Notes under the pieces: generated by a model
The model's database searches: none
The model's input: only the letters and a program-made list of their open reading frames with translations
Told to the model about the DNA's origin: nothing
Shown: piece by piece, positions 8,806-19,201 of the stretch
How positions within the stretch are numbered: the first letter of the stretch is position 1
Layout of the letters: the number at the start of each line of letters is the position of its first letter
Position numbers and translations under genes: made by a program
Assembly (NCBI GenBank): GCA_004151065.3
Contig: NWUY0300002828.1
Span: forward strand, 14,145-34,384
DNA: 20,240 nt
Reading direction: 5' to 3'
Source: Larix sibirica
Taxonomy: Eukaryota > Streptophyta > Pinopsida > Pinales > Pinaceae

Positions 8806-10982
8806 TCGCTGAGTGTTTTTATAGTTGGGTGATTCAGTTTCTTGGAGGCCATCCAGTGAACTGCAGAGTAAGGGCCCACTCTTGCAGCATGCAGCTGTGA
8901 TGTTCTCTGTATCATTGTGTTTGTTTCCTGTTTAAAGTTTTAAACATTTCTCATTTGAATATAGTGTGTGCAATGATTCTTTCTTACATTCCAACTTTTT
9001 GTCATTTTATTTCTCTGATTTATTTCTGTTGATTTATGGTCTAACTAGAACAGTTTGACAAGCCACAGAGCAGTAGGCCATTGGTTACTCGGCATAATTT
9101 CATCCAGAAAGACTTAAGTCTTTTAGTTGCCTTTGATTTCATGAGGACAATTTCACATACCAGAGTAGTACCCTTTGGGTTACTCTCAGAAGAGATGTTT
9201 AAGGAAGGTATAGATTAGTTCTGTAGATGAATCATAATGAAACAATGTGTGCATGATCTGAGTTCGCTGTAGAGTGCTTCATTTGCATCATTTTTGTGCT
9301 TTTGTAAATTAATAGGATAGAGTAGATTCAATTCATAAAAGAACCCCCAAAACAACTGTCAACATTCCAACAAACCCAATAATCAAAAGTGCTGAAATTG
9401 AAAAGTATATGTTCCCTGGTTGATAAATTAAAGTAGGTTCTAGAGGATCTTGGTTTCTTTAATCCCAAGCATTTCTGGAACCGGTCACTAGTTATTTTAA
9501 ATCTGTTTAAATTTGAGAGGATGTTTCATGGACTTAATAAAGGCTAGCACAGGAACCTGTGCTTTTTAGAAAATTTTACTGTGCTTTATAGAATTTCTTA
9601 CTATGCACCTGCTTATTCTCTAATGTAGTGCTACTTGACACATTTCTTATTATTTATTAAGTTTTCCCCATCTATTATTAAGTATGGCAGCCAATATAAT
9701 CATATGCTGGGAGTATAAGCTGGCAACTCTGTTGTTTTGTGAGTTTAATTCAGCTAAGTAGTTGATGCAGCTGATCATTAGGGGTGTTTGGTAGGCATCT
9801 GTTACCCAATGGGCTTGCTGTTAGCTGGTTCTTCCTATTTATACAGAGATACTTCTGTGAGCAGGTATTACTTATATTTCTTCCATATCCCTATACTAAT
9901 TAGATGCTAGTGTTACAATCTGATCCTCCTGTGTATATTTGCTGTTTGAATAAGGCCAATCCAGTTTTTGTTGTTTGAGTCTGTAGTTCTACATGTGTAC
10001 CTTCATTTGCATGTTCATCTGTCCATCGATATGTTTGTGGACTTCGCTGTATGCCTTTGCTTCAGTATTGTATACCTATGGGTTTATCTGGAGGTTACTA
10101 CAACAGACTTGTAATCCATCCTTGCAGTTTTGGTAACTCACAACTTCCTATGTTTGGTAACGAAATGTCTGGGCAGTAGGTGAAGGCATTTATAATTAAA
10201 ATTAGTATTACAAGGATCATTTAACTATACTACACACGTTCCATCTCAATTTCTGAGGGGTATTTTTTGTTATATATGTACTATGTTACTGATCATCATT
10301 AACATGATCAAAGGAGGTTGAAGATAAATGTATGCAGAACGGTCACATATAGTATCTAATCCCACTGTAGTGCCATCTTCAAAGGCTAGTTTTCGCATTT
10401 AACCATAAAGCAAACAATAAATATGCCATTAGGTTTTCTGTTTGTTCAAGAAACAAGGGATAATGACCCTTTGGCTACTGAGCATATATCCCTTTTTTAA
10501 GATATTTTTGACACATTTTTTCTTTGATGTCTTCCTCTAAAAGAAATCTGAATGCCAAATGATGCAGTGACTATTAAGCTTCCTGCAGTAAACATAACAC
10601 ATCGCCTACCCCTGCACACATCCTTTAAAACCATGACGAAGCTGCCAACGGCCCAACACTATCATCACGCACCGGAGGTAAGATGCAAGTGCTGCTAGGT
10701 TACATTACTACATTTTTCCCTTTCATACTCAGTTATTCAAGGGCCTAACAGTGCAGCGGTGGCAGGTAAGACAACGCCTCAGCTCCATCCATTAGGGTGA
10801 AAGCAGAGTGTTCTTCCGCCAGAGGTACGTTCTGCTTTCCTACACGAATTTTAGTTTTTCCTGTATACTTTTGTTACTAATGTTTTCATGTGCGTAGGTT
10901 ATCATTTGCACAATCTAAGCAGGGAGTACTCCCATTGTCTCGGTTTCATTCAGATGAGCCTGAGTCATTGAGGGCAGCATAG
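8806..10982 (+). CDS. 3' part of an unrecognised spliced gene (copy 1), five exons
   Basis: Exons: 8806-8867, 9054-9207, 10568-10677, 10796-10824 and 10898-10982. All four introns are GT-AG (186, 1360, 118 and 73 nt) and the phases fit: exon 2 ends one base into a codon and exon 3 begins with two; exon 4 ends with two and exon 5 supplies one. The product is about 145 residues with no start seen. It includes FYSWVIQFLGGHPVNCR, LVTRHNFIQKDLSLLVAFDF, MRTISHTRVVPFGLLSEEMF, ITHRLPLHTSFKTMTKL and a tail ending SRFHSDEPESLRAA. There is no signal peptide or known motif, and I cannot name the family. Alternative 3' ends exist: exon 3 could join 10733 (acceptor CATACTCAG, 55-nt intron) or 10757, both ending at TAG 10793-10795. 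A live gene, or the intact end of a pseudogene, are both possible. Confidence 0.45.
9518..9608. repeat. Dispersed repeat, second copy, carrying an 18-bp palindrome
   Basis: This is the partner of 7963-8062 in the same orientation, inside the long second intron of the putative gene. AGCACAGG-AA-CCTGTGCT at 9546-9563 is a perfect 8-bp stem with a 2-nt loop. It stands where the first copy reads AGCTTGGGAATATGTAAT. The rest of the intron (9208-10567) shows no further feature. Confidence 0.75.
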
Positions 10983-11061
10983 TGTCTCATAAACCTCCTA
11001 CTCTCAGGGGTTGAAATCCACCGCAACCTATTGTATCTTATTAACTGTCAAATTCTATTTA

Positions 11062-11067
11062 AATAAA
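11062..11067 (+). terminator. Polyadenylation signal AATAAA
   Basis: AATAAA lies 80 bp downstream of the putative stop codon at 10980-10982, followed by an A-run and T-rich sequence. Position and context fit the 3' end of the spliced gene on the plus strand. A single hexamer in AT-rich DNA is weak evidence alone; it gains weight from the exons before it. From 11068 to 12256 I see only AT-rich sequence without coding potential. Confidence 0.35.
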
Positions 11068-12256
11068 AAAACTTCATTTGGGCATATCTGCGCCTGTCTC
11101 CTGCTTTTTCTCATCATCATCTATTTTCATCTTTTTTTATTTTGTTTCGTAGCTGTATATTATGTATATTTCGGACTATGAATATTATTTTACGTTTCTT
11201 TTACTAACATGTACATAAAATTATGTTTTTTTTTCACCTTTAGTCGTAGGTCTCTCTACTGCCTTATTTTCCGAATAGAAGTAGTTGTCCTACGCAGTTA
11301 TGAACTGTCTTTCATTTCATGCTATCAGAATGAATTATTGATTTAGTTTTAGCTTAACATCAACTCTGCAAAGTTTCACCTTAGTAAATTGATTTTATCA
11401 AAGGAACTTTGATTTCAAACTGCATTTGAAAATCTGTATTTAAGTGAAATGAAAGATTTCCTTTTGCACACTCAACATGTTTTGAAAATATGCTTAGTCA
11501 TAAAAGGAATACAAATTATAACTACATTCTTGTGCCAACGATTAAACCGCAAAGTTCCTACTTTATTAGCTTAACTATTTCATTAACCAAACTCAGACTT
11601 TTAATGCATTTATAAATCTGAATATTAACTGAAATTGTTGATTTCTTTTGTGCATTGGCAGCCACTTATTTACCTCACTTAGGCATCAGAAGTTATGAAT
11701 CGTAGATGCATTTTTATGCTAACGACTAATGTTCGATTCTCATAAAATATTACATTATTGCTTGCTAATATCCTTGTAAGTATTTCATCATTGATTTCTT
11801 TAGTTGTTCCTAGATAGTTCCTCATTACTCTATATATACTAATGCATATGGTTATTATTAATTTCACATTTGTTCATGACTATCTAATAACGCATATTTC
11901 ATGCACCTAGTACCATTGAGCAACCTTTGAATGCTATCTATTTGAGGGTTCTAAACGTAACTTGGGCTTTCATCCTTCTTTTCCCCTTGACCATTTTTCG
12001 AAGGTTGCTCTTAGTGTTTTTTCCCAAAACTATTTCAATTTGAGCATCAACAAATGAGATAGTAAATGTTTCTTTAGATAACATCATAAGTCAAATATAA
12101 GAATGCCAAAGCATGAGTACAATAGAAATTCATTGTACTAAACAAGTTTTTTCTACTAAAACATATAACACCCTATAACTTCTATACTTGTTCGTAAGCG
12201 TGCAATTAATGCTCAATGTTATGAAAACTTTTGCAAGGTCATCTTTGGTACCAATC

Positions 12257-12319
12257 TAGTGCCAAATTCCTTGTGGCACTATTACACAATATACATGTAG
12301 TTTGGCTCAAGAGAGCCAA
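12257..12319. repeat. Two adjacent perfect hairpins
   Basis: TAGTGCCA (12257-12264) pairs with TGGCACTA (12274-12281) around a 9-nt loop. TTGGCTC (12302-12308) pairs with GAGCCAA (12313-12319) around AAGA. They are 20 bp apart and repeated at 17523-17585. No gene or poly-U tract adjoins them. They may be remnants of a small inverted-repeat element. Confidence 0.5.
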
Positions 12320-12710
12320 GAGATTATAAAGACCTCTTTCCATGATATACCTACCTCCCTTGTATGACAATATATTTAATGGTATAGGATTACAATCAAG
12401 AAGAATAAATCCATCACAGGGGTTGTGAACTCTGATGTTAAGAAGGGCGAAGACCAAGAAAAACCAGAGTTGTCAAGTACAAGGAAAATTGAGGAATGAG
12501 AGCGAAAACATAAACCCCAATAGAACAAGGGAAAGAACTACCTAGTATTGAAACATTATGAAAATTAGAGTGATAAGAAGAATACAAAGAATTATAAAAG
12601 GTAAGTAGAAAGAATGGGGAATTAGACGTTACTAAATAAGGAAGTAGGAATCATAGTAGAATCTTGAGGAATGGTAGAGAAGTAGAGATTGTTATCATTT
12701 GCAGTAACCT

Positions 12711-12863
12711 CATATAAAAGCAATGAGAATAAATGTAGAGCTAGAAAAATAAATCCAACGAGGCAGAAAAGAAAAATTAGGATAGGCAGAGGGACTAAAA
12801 TCATTGCCAAACCTTGGAAATGGAGATGATGGCAAGCAAATATGTGATATGATAGCTACCCAT
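12711..12863. repeat. Truncated first unit of the 330-bp tandem repeat
   Basis: This begins CATATAAAAGCAATGAGAATA and runs into TCATTGCCAAACCTTGG and GATAGCTACCCAT, where the sequence stops at N 12864. It equals 17977-18129 of the second copy. The 63 bases before the N belong to a 69-bp word present twice at 18067-18135 and 18387-18455. An assembler using shorter words would be expected to break here. Confidence 0.8.
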
Positions 12864-12864
12864 N
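12864..12864. other. Single N at the junction of the two 5.3-kb copies
   Basis: The N separates the last base of copy 1 from the first base of copy 2. Single-base gap symbols are a known output of scaffolding programs when two contigs are judged to overlap or abut but are not merged. Together with the near-perfect repetition, this points to an assembly join rather than a natural junction. Confidence 0.8.
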
Positions 12865-12966
12865 GAGCGCCTTGGGAGCGTGCTCCCAAAACTGGGAGCG
12901 TTTTGGGAGCGAGCTTCCGAAGGAAGCAAGCTTTGGGAGTGGGAGCGAGAAGGGGGGGGGGCTCCC
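12865..12966. repeat. GGGAGCG hairpin block at the start of the second copy
   Basis: GGGAGC occurs at 12874, 12894, 12905 and 12941, and GCTCCC at 12882 and 12961. TTGGGAGC-GT-GCTCCCAA (12872-12889) is a perfect 8-bp stem and GCTTCC-GAA-GGAAGC (12913-12927) a perfect 6-bp stem. The aligned block at 7599-7700 has lost both, mostly by C-to-T or G-to-A changes, several at CpG. This block therefore looks like a better-preserved member of the family. A run of ten G follows at 12952-12961. Confidence 0.7.
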
Positions 12967-13311
12967 CTGCAGCAGAGGTTGTGACCAATATGATATTTAT
13001 CATTTAAACAATGAAATATGAGCATGCCAAGTTTGAGTTATGTCAAATGATGTCTTTCAATAATAAGAGAATTGCGTAAAGACATCATTTGAGCAGATGC
13101 AGATTTTAGATGTCTTTCAATTGTCTTATTGATAGGCATGCACAAATGCATTGTTTGTCCTTATTTCCTATGTCTGGGGTATGTCAGAAGTAAAGATTTA
13201 TTTGAGTAATTTGAGGGTAAGTGTTAAAAGGATGTTGCATGGACTTAATTAAGGCTAGCTTGGGAATATGTAATTTTTAGAAAATTTTACTGTACTGTGT
13301 GCTCTTTATAG

Positions 13312-13886
13312 AATTTTTTACTCTACACTTGGTTGATGAGCCTGGCGATTTCCTTATTTGCTCATCAATTTTGCCTCTTTTGTCTCCTGAATCTGAACCT
13401 TTTCCCTCATGTCTTTTTGGTCAAATCCATGCATCTTATGACCCTTGGGATGTTATGCATTTATGCTTGGAATTACATATCTAAATGGATGATTTTGTTA
13501 AGAGATGAGAGTAGAATGCATGAATTTATGTGTTTGGATTGTTGACAGTGATGTCCCAGGTTGCAGATTTGTTGTACCCCCTTGATATGGCTGAAGCTTT
13601 TTGCTGATCAGAAGAGTTGCAGTCAATTTTGTCATCTGACAACATATTGATGAGTTTCTCATTAACAAACTGATGTGTTCTGTGTACAAGTTCAGATGAT
13701 GGATGCGAGAAGTTGCTGCTGAGTTCCACCAAAATGCTAACGAACCCTTCTCTTCTACATTCTGATGAGTTGGTGTGATATGCTGAAGAAGTTTAGAGAA
13801 AAGACCTTTTTGGATGCATAAGTTTCAAGAACAAGCTAAAGATTTTGCATGAATAACTCTTCCAGATTTGTAGCAGTGCACATCTC
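13312..13886 (+). pseudogene. Frame-broken coding-like sequence, copy 2
   Basis: This repeats 8046-8620, with the same 57-codon open stretch at 13312-13484, the same stops and the same frame changes. It adds no independent evidence of selection, because the two copies show no differences to compare. Confidence 0.28.
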
Positions 13887-14071
13887 CAGGTATATTGGCA
13901 ACTAATTCAGGAAAGGAGATAAGCGGTGAAATTAGTTAGATGTCAGTTATCTTTCCTACAATCAGGTGACTACCCAAGAACCTTTTAACAGATTGTATAA
14001 ATCTACATTTTGGGGAACTATTTCGGTTCCTATGAGTTAATACAAAATAGCTTTGATCTCTTTAATTACAG

Positions 14072-16248
14072 TCGCTGAGTGTTTTTATAGTTGGGTGATT
14101 CAGTTTCTTGGAGGCCATCCAGTGAACTGCAGAGTAAGGGCCCACTCTTGCAGCATGCAGCTGTGATGTTCTCTGTATCATTGTGTTTGTTTCCTGTTTA
14201 AAGTTTTAAACATTTCTCATTTGAATATAGTGTGTGCAATGATTCTTTCTTACATTCCAACTTTTTGTCATTTTATTTCTCTGATTTATTTCTGTTGATT
14301 TATGGTCTAACTAGAACAGTTTGACAAGCCACAGAGCAGTAGGCCATTGGTTACTCGGCATAATTTCATCCAGAAAGACTTAAGTCTTTTAGTTGCCTTT
14401 GATTTCATGAGGACAATTTCACATACCAGAGTAGTACCCTTTGGGTTACTCTCAGAAGAGATGTTTAAGGAAGGTATAGATTAGTTCTGTAGATGAATCA
14501 TAATGAAACAATGTGTGCATGATCTGAGTTCGCTGTAGAGTGCTTCATTTGCATCATTTTTGTGCTTTTGTAAATTAATAGGATAGAGTAGATTCAATTC
14601 ATAAAAGAACCCCCAAAACAACTGTCAACATTCCAACAAACCCAATAATCAAAAGTGCTGAAATTGAAAAGTATATGTTCCCTGGTTGATAAATTAAAGT
14701 AGGTTCTAGAGGATCTTGGTTTCTTTAATCCCAAGCATTTCTGGAACCGGTCACTAGTTATTTTAAATCTGTTTAAATTTGAGAGGATGTTTCATGGACT
14801 TAATAAAGGCTAGCACAGGAACCTGTGCTTTTTAGAAAATTTTACTGTGCTTTATAGAATTTCTTACTATGCACCTGCTTATTCTCTAATGTAGTGCTAC
14901 TTGACACATTTCTTATTATTTATTAAGTTTTCCCCATCTATTATTAAGTATGGCAGCCAATATAATCATATGCTGGGAGTATAAGCTGGCAACTCTGTTG
15001 TTTTGTGAGTTTAATTCAGCTAAGTAGTTGATGCAGCTGATCATTAGGGGTGTTTGGTAGGCATCTGTTACCCAATGGGCTTGCTGTTAGCTGGTTCTTC
15101 CTATTTATACAGAGATACTTCTGTGAGCAGGTATTACTTATATTTCTTCCATATCCCTATACTAATTAGATGCTAGTGTTACAATCTGATCCTCCTGTGT
15201 ATATTTGCTGTTTGAATAAGGCCAATCCAGTTTTTGTTGTTTGAGTCTGTAGTTCTACATGTGTACCTTCATTTGCATGTTCATCTGTCCATCGATATGT
15301 TTGTGGACTTCGCTGTATGCCTTTGCTTCAGTATTGTATACCTATGGGTTTATCTGGAGGTTACTACAACAGACTTGTAATCCATCCTTGCAGTTTTGGT
15401 AACTCACAACTTCCTATGTTTGGTAACGAAATGTCTGGGCAGTAGGTGAAGGCATTTATAATTAAAATTAGTATTACAAGGATCATTTAACTATACTACA
15501 CACGTTCCATCTCAATTTCTGAGGGGTATTTTTTGTTATATATGTACTATGTTACTGATCATCATTAACATGATCAAAGGAGGTTGAAGATAAATGTATG
15601 CAGAACGGTCACATATAGTATCTAATCCCACTGTAGTGCCATCTTCAAAGGCTAGTTTTCGCATTTAACCATAAAGCAAACAATAAATATGCCATTAGGT
15701 TTTCTGTTTGTTCAAGAAACAAGGGATAATGACCCTTTGGCTACTGAGCATATATCCCTTTTTTAAGATATTTTTGACACATTTTTTCTTTGATGTCTTC
15801 CTCTAAAAGAAATCTGAATGCCAAATGATGCAGTGACTATTAAGCTTCCTGCAGTAAACATAACACATCGCCTACCCCTGCACACATCCTTTAAAACCAT
15901 GACGAAGCTGCCAACGGCCCAACACTATCATCACGCACCGGAGGTAAGATGCAAGTGCTGCTAGGTTACATTACTACATTTTTCCCTTTCATACTCAGTT
16001 ATTCAAGGGCCTAACAGTGCAGCGGTGGCAGGTAAGACAACGCCTCAGCTCCATCCATTAGGGTGAAAGCAGAGTGTTCTTCCGCCAGAGGTACGTTCTG
16101 CTTTCCTACACGAATTTTAGTTTTTCCTGTATACTTTTGTTACTAATGTTTTCATGTGCGTAGGTTATCATTTGCACAATCTAAGCAGGGAGTACTCCCA
16201 TTGTCTCGGTTTCATTCAGATGAGCCTGAGTCATTGAGGGCAGCATAG
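14072..16248 (+). CDS. 3' part of the unrecognised spliced gene (copy 2)
   Basis: Exons at 14072-14133, 14320-14473, 15834-15943, 16062-16090 and 16164-16248, with the same GT-AG introns, phases and stop as copy 1. Poly(A) signal AATAAA at 16328-16333. I see no difference from copy 1 in exons or introns. If the duplication is an assembly artefact there is only one gene. From 16334 to 17522 the sequence is AT-rich and without coding potential. Confidence 0.42.
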
Positions 16249-17976
16249 TGTCTCATAAACCTCCTACTCTCAGGGGTTGAAATCCACCGCAACCTATTGT
16301 ATCTTATTAACTGTCAAATTCTATTTAAATAAAAAAACTTCATTTGGGCATATCTGCGCCTGTCTCCTGCTTTTTCTCATCATCATCTATTTTCATCTTT
16401 TTTTATTTTGTTTCGTAGCTGTATATTATGTATATTTCGGACTATGAATATTATTTTACGTTTCTTTTACTAACATGTACATAAAATTATGTTTTTTTTT
16501 CACCTTTAGTCGTAGGTCTCTCTACTGCCTTATTTTCCGAATAGAAGTAGTTGTCCTACGCAGTTATGAACTGTCTTTCATTTCATGCTATCAGAATGAA
16601 TTATTGATTTAGTTTTAGCTTAACATCAACTCTGCAAAGTTTCACCTTAGTAAATTGATTTTATCAAAGGAACTTTGATTTCAAACTGCATTTGAAAATC
16701 TGTATTTAAGTGAAATGAAAGATTTCCTTTTGCACACTCAACATGTTTTGAAAATATGCTTAGTCATAAAAGGAATACAAATTATAACTACATTCTTGTG
16801 CCAACGATTAAACCGCAAAGTTCCTACTTTATTAGCTTAACTATTTCATTAACCAAACTCAGACTTTTAATGCATTTATAAATCTGAATATTAACTGAAA
16901 TTGTTGATTTCTTTTGTGCATTGGCAGCCACTTATTTACCTCACTTAGGCATCAGAAGTTATGAATCGTAGATGCATTTTTATGCTAACGACTAATGTTC
17001 GATTCTCATAAAATATTACATTATTGCTTGCTAATATCCTTGTAAGTATTTCATCATTGATTTCTTTAGTTGTTCCTAGATAGTTCCTCATTACTCTATA
17101 TATACTAATGCATATGGTTATTATTAATTTCACATTTGTTCATGACTATCTAATAACGCATATTTCATGCACCTAGTACCATTGAGCAACCTTTGAATGC
17201 TATCTATTTGAGGGTTCTAAACGTAACTTGGGCTTTCATCCTTCTTTTCCCCTTGACCATTTTTCGAAGGTTGCTCTTAGTGTTTTTTCCCAAAACTATT
17301 TCAATTTGAGCATCAACAAATGAGATAGTAAATGTTTCTTTAGATAACATCATAAGTCAAATATAAGAATGCCAAAGCATGAGTACAATAGAAATTCATT
17401 GTACTAAACAAGTTTTTTCTACTAAAACATATAACACCCTATAACTTCTATACTTGTTCGTAAGCGTGCAATTAATGCTCAATGTTATGAAAACTTTTGC
17501 AAGGTCATCTTTGGTACCAATCTAGTGCCAAATTCCTTGTGGCACTATTACACAATATACATGTAGTTTGGCTCAAGAGAGCCAAGAGATTATAAAGACC
17601 TCTTTCCATGATATACCTACCTCCCTTGTATGACAATATATTTAATGGTATAGGATTACAATCAAGAAGAATAAATCCATCACAGGGGTTGTGAACTCTG
17701 ATGTTAAGAAGGGCGAAGACCAAGAAAAACCAGAGTTGTCAAGTACAAGGAAAATTGAGGAATGAGAGCGAAAACATAAACCCCAATAGAACAAGGGAAA
17801 GAACTACCTAGTATTGAAACATTATGAAAATTAGAGTGATAAGAAGAATACAAAGAATTATAAAAGGTAAGTAGAAAGAATGGGGAATTAGACGTTACTA
17901 AATAAGGAAGTAGGAATCATAGTAGAATCTTGAGGAATGGTAGAGAAGTAGAGATTGTTATCATTTGCAGTAACCT

Positions 17977-18625
17977 CATATAAAAGCAATGAGAATAAAT
18001 GTAGAGCTAGAAAAATAAATCCAACGAGGCAGAAAAGAAAAATTAGGATAGGCAGAGGGACTAAAATCATTGCCAAACCTTGGAAATGGAGATGATGGCA
18101 AGCAAATATGTGATATGATAGCTACCCATGATATGAATTAATCAAAAGTAAGGTTAGATTCCATGAAACAATTACATTGATGATGAGGCTATATGTGAGC
18201 TCACACAAACATATCACATGTCAAAGGCTATATGTGTTGTTGAGGGCATCAACAATTTTTGGGTTTCGATTTTTCTGTGCATTTTTGGGCTGAGAGTTGT
18301 TCCATAATCCCATATAAAAGCAATGAGAATAAATTCAGCGAGGCAAAAAAGAAAAATTAGGAGAGGGAGAGGGAGAGGGACTAAAGTCATTGCCAAACCT
18401 TGGAAATGGAGATGATGGCAAGCAAATATGTGATATGATAGCTACCCATGATATGGATCATTCAAAGTAAGGTTAGATTCCATGAAACGATTACATTGAT
18501 GATGAGGCTATATGTGAGCTCACACAAACATATCACAGGTCAAAGGCTATATGTGTTGTCGAGGGCATCAAAAGTTTTCAGGTTCTAATATTTCTGTGCA
18601 TTTTTGGGTTGAGAGAGTTGTTCCA
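17977..18625. repeat. Diverged tandem pair of about 330 bp
   Basis: Unit 1 (17977-18310) and unit 2 (18311 to about 18625) both begin CATATAAAAGCAATGAGAATAAAT. They share TCATTGCCAAACCTTGG, GATAGCTACCCATGATATG, TGATGATGAGGCTATATGTG and TGTGCATTTTTGGG. Between 18067-18135 and 18387-18455 the match is exact for 69 bp. Unit 2 lacks about 20 bp near its start and has an expanded GGGAGA tract at 18360-18380. No coding frame is conserved between the units, so this is a non-coding repeat. Confidence 0.9.
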
Positions 18626-18871
18626 TTGTGCCTGGAGAACTTCTTTTACTTAGAAATGCTTTTTGTTTCACTGAAAAAATTGGTAAAATGGTTGTATCTT
18701 TCTGTTTTCCCAAGATACGATTATGCATTTTTAATTTTTTTTCTCTTATTCTTTCAAAGTTCTGCTTGGTTTTTGTTTTTTTTTGTTTTTTTTACAGTAA
18801 CGGTTGAAATAATTTATATTAAAAAAAACGAGAGTAGGTTACAAAATGTTGGGAGACTATACCCACAAGAG

Positions 18872-19108
18872 AAGAGGGGGAATTCACCTCTATCCCAGTC
18901 TTAAGAGTTCAACTTTCACCAAAAATTGACAAGAGAGAGAATTGGACACCTCTGAGTTTTTTAGGACTTCATATTTACATCTATAAACCGACTTCCATAC
19001 CCAACATAGCATAAAGCATAAGAGGGGAAAAGACACCTCATAAAATTCTGGTTTTCAGACATAACATAACTGGACTTTGTAGAACATAAGAGGGGAAACG
19101 ACACCTCT
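18872..19108. repeat. Motif AAGAGGGGAAA-GACACCTCT repeated four times
   Basis: Versions lie at 18872-18891, 18931-18953, 19020-19039 and 19088-19108, spaced 59, 89 and 68 bp. The last two are almost identical and follow CATA. GAGG at one end and CCTC at the other can pair weakly in each unit. All four lie in the presumed 3' UTR of the minus-strand retroposon, so they may be an internal feature of that family. Confidence 0.6.
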
Positions 19109-19201
19109 GAAAACTTCCTAAACTTAGACAAAAAGACAGGACTTGTAAAAAGAGAAAACTAGACATATAACTAGGCGGCTTCACAGGTTGCAGGACCTTC
19201 G

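Larger units (their letters stand above)
7599..12863. repeat. First copy of a 5,265-bp direct duplication
   Basis: Every base here aligns to the base 5,266 positions further on (12865-18129) with no length change. The first 72 bp differ at 14 sites. From 7671 onward I found no difference at any point compared, so about 5,193 bp appear identical. The copy ends abruptly at CAT followed by N, inside a shared 69-bp word of a local tandem repeat. Introns, decayed sequence and coding sequence match equally well. That implies a very recent event or an assembly artefact. Confidence 0.95.
12865..18129. repeat. Second copy of the 5,265-bp direct duplication
   Basis: It aligns to 7599-12863 at a constant offset of 5266. 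Only this copy continues past the point where copy 1 stops, into the complete 330-bp tandem repeat. Its first 72 bp differ from copy 1 while the following 5.2 kb seem identical, an abrupt change better explained by a wrongly extended contig end than by evolution. All features of copy 1 recur here: dispersed repeats at 13229-13328 and 14784-14874, hairpins at 17523-17585. Confidence 0.95.

Noticed and set aside
11679-11867. 62-residue minus-strand frame with a repeat at 16945-17133
   Set aside because: Lys/Ile/Asn-rich, as expected from AT-rich DNA, with no motif. Its presence in both copies only reflects the duplication.
12710-13025. Several frames of 67-97 residues on both strands spanning the N at 12864
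   Set aside because: They contain an X at the N and join sequence on the two sides of a probable contig boundary, so they are not real frames.
7599-18129. A true tandem pair of paralogous genes
   Set aside because: Introns and decayed sequence match as closely as exons and an N sits at the junction. Without read evidence an assembly duplication is the simpler explanation.
18551-18904. 117-residue plus-strand frame, hydrophobic and Phe-rich
   Set aside because: It crosses from a tandem-repeat unit through the poly-T tract of the retroposon tail into its 3' UTR. The Phe/Leu richness comes from T runs, not from a membrane protein.
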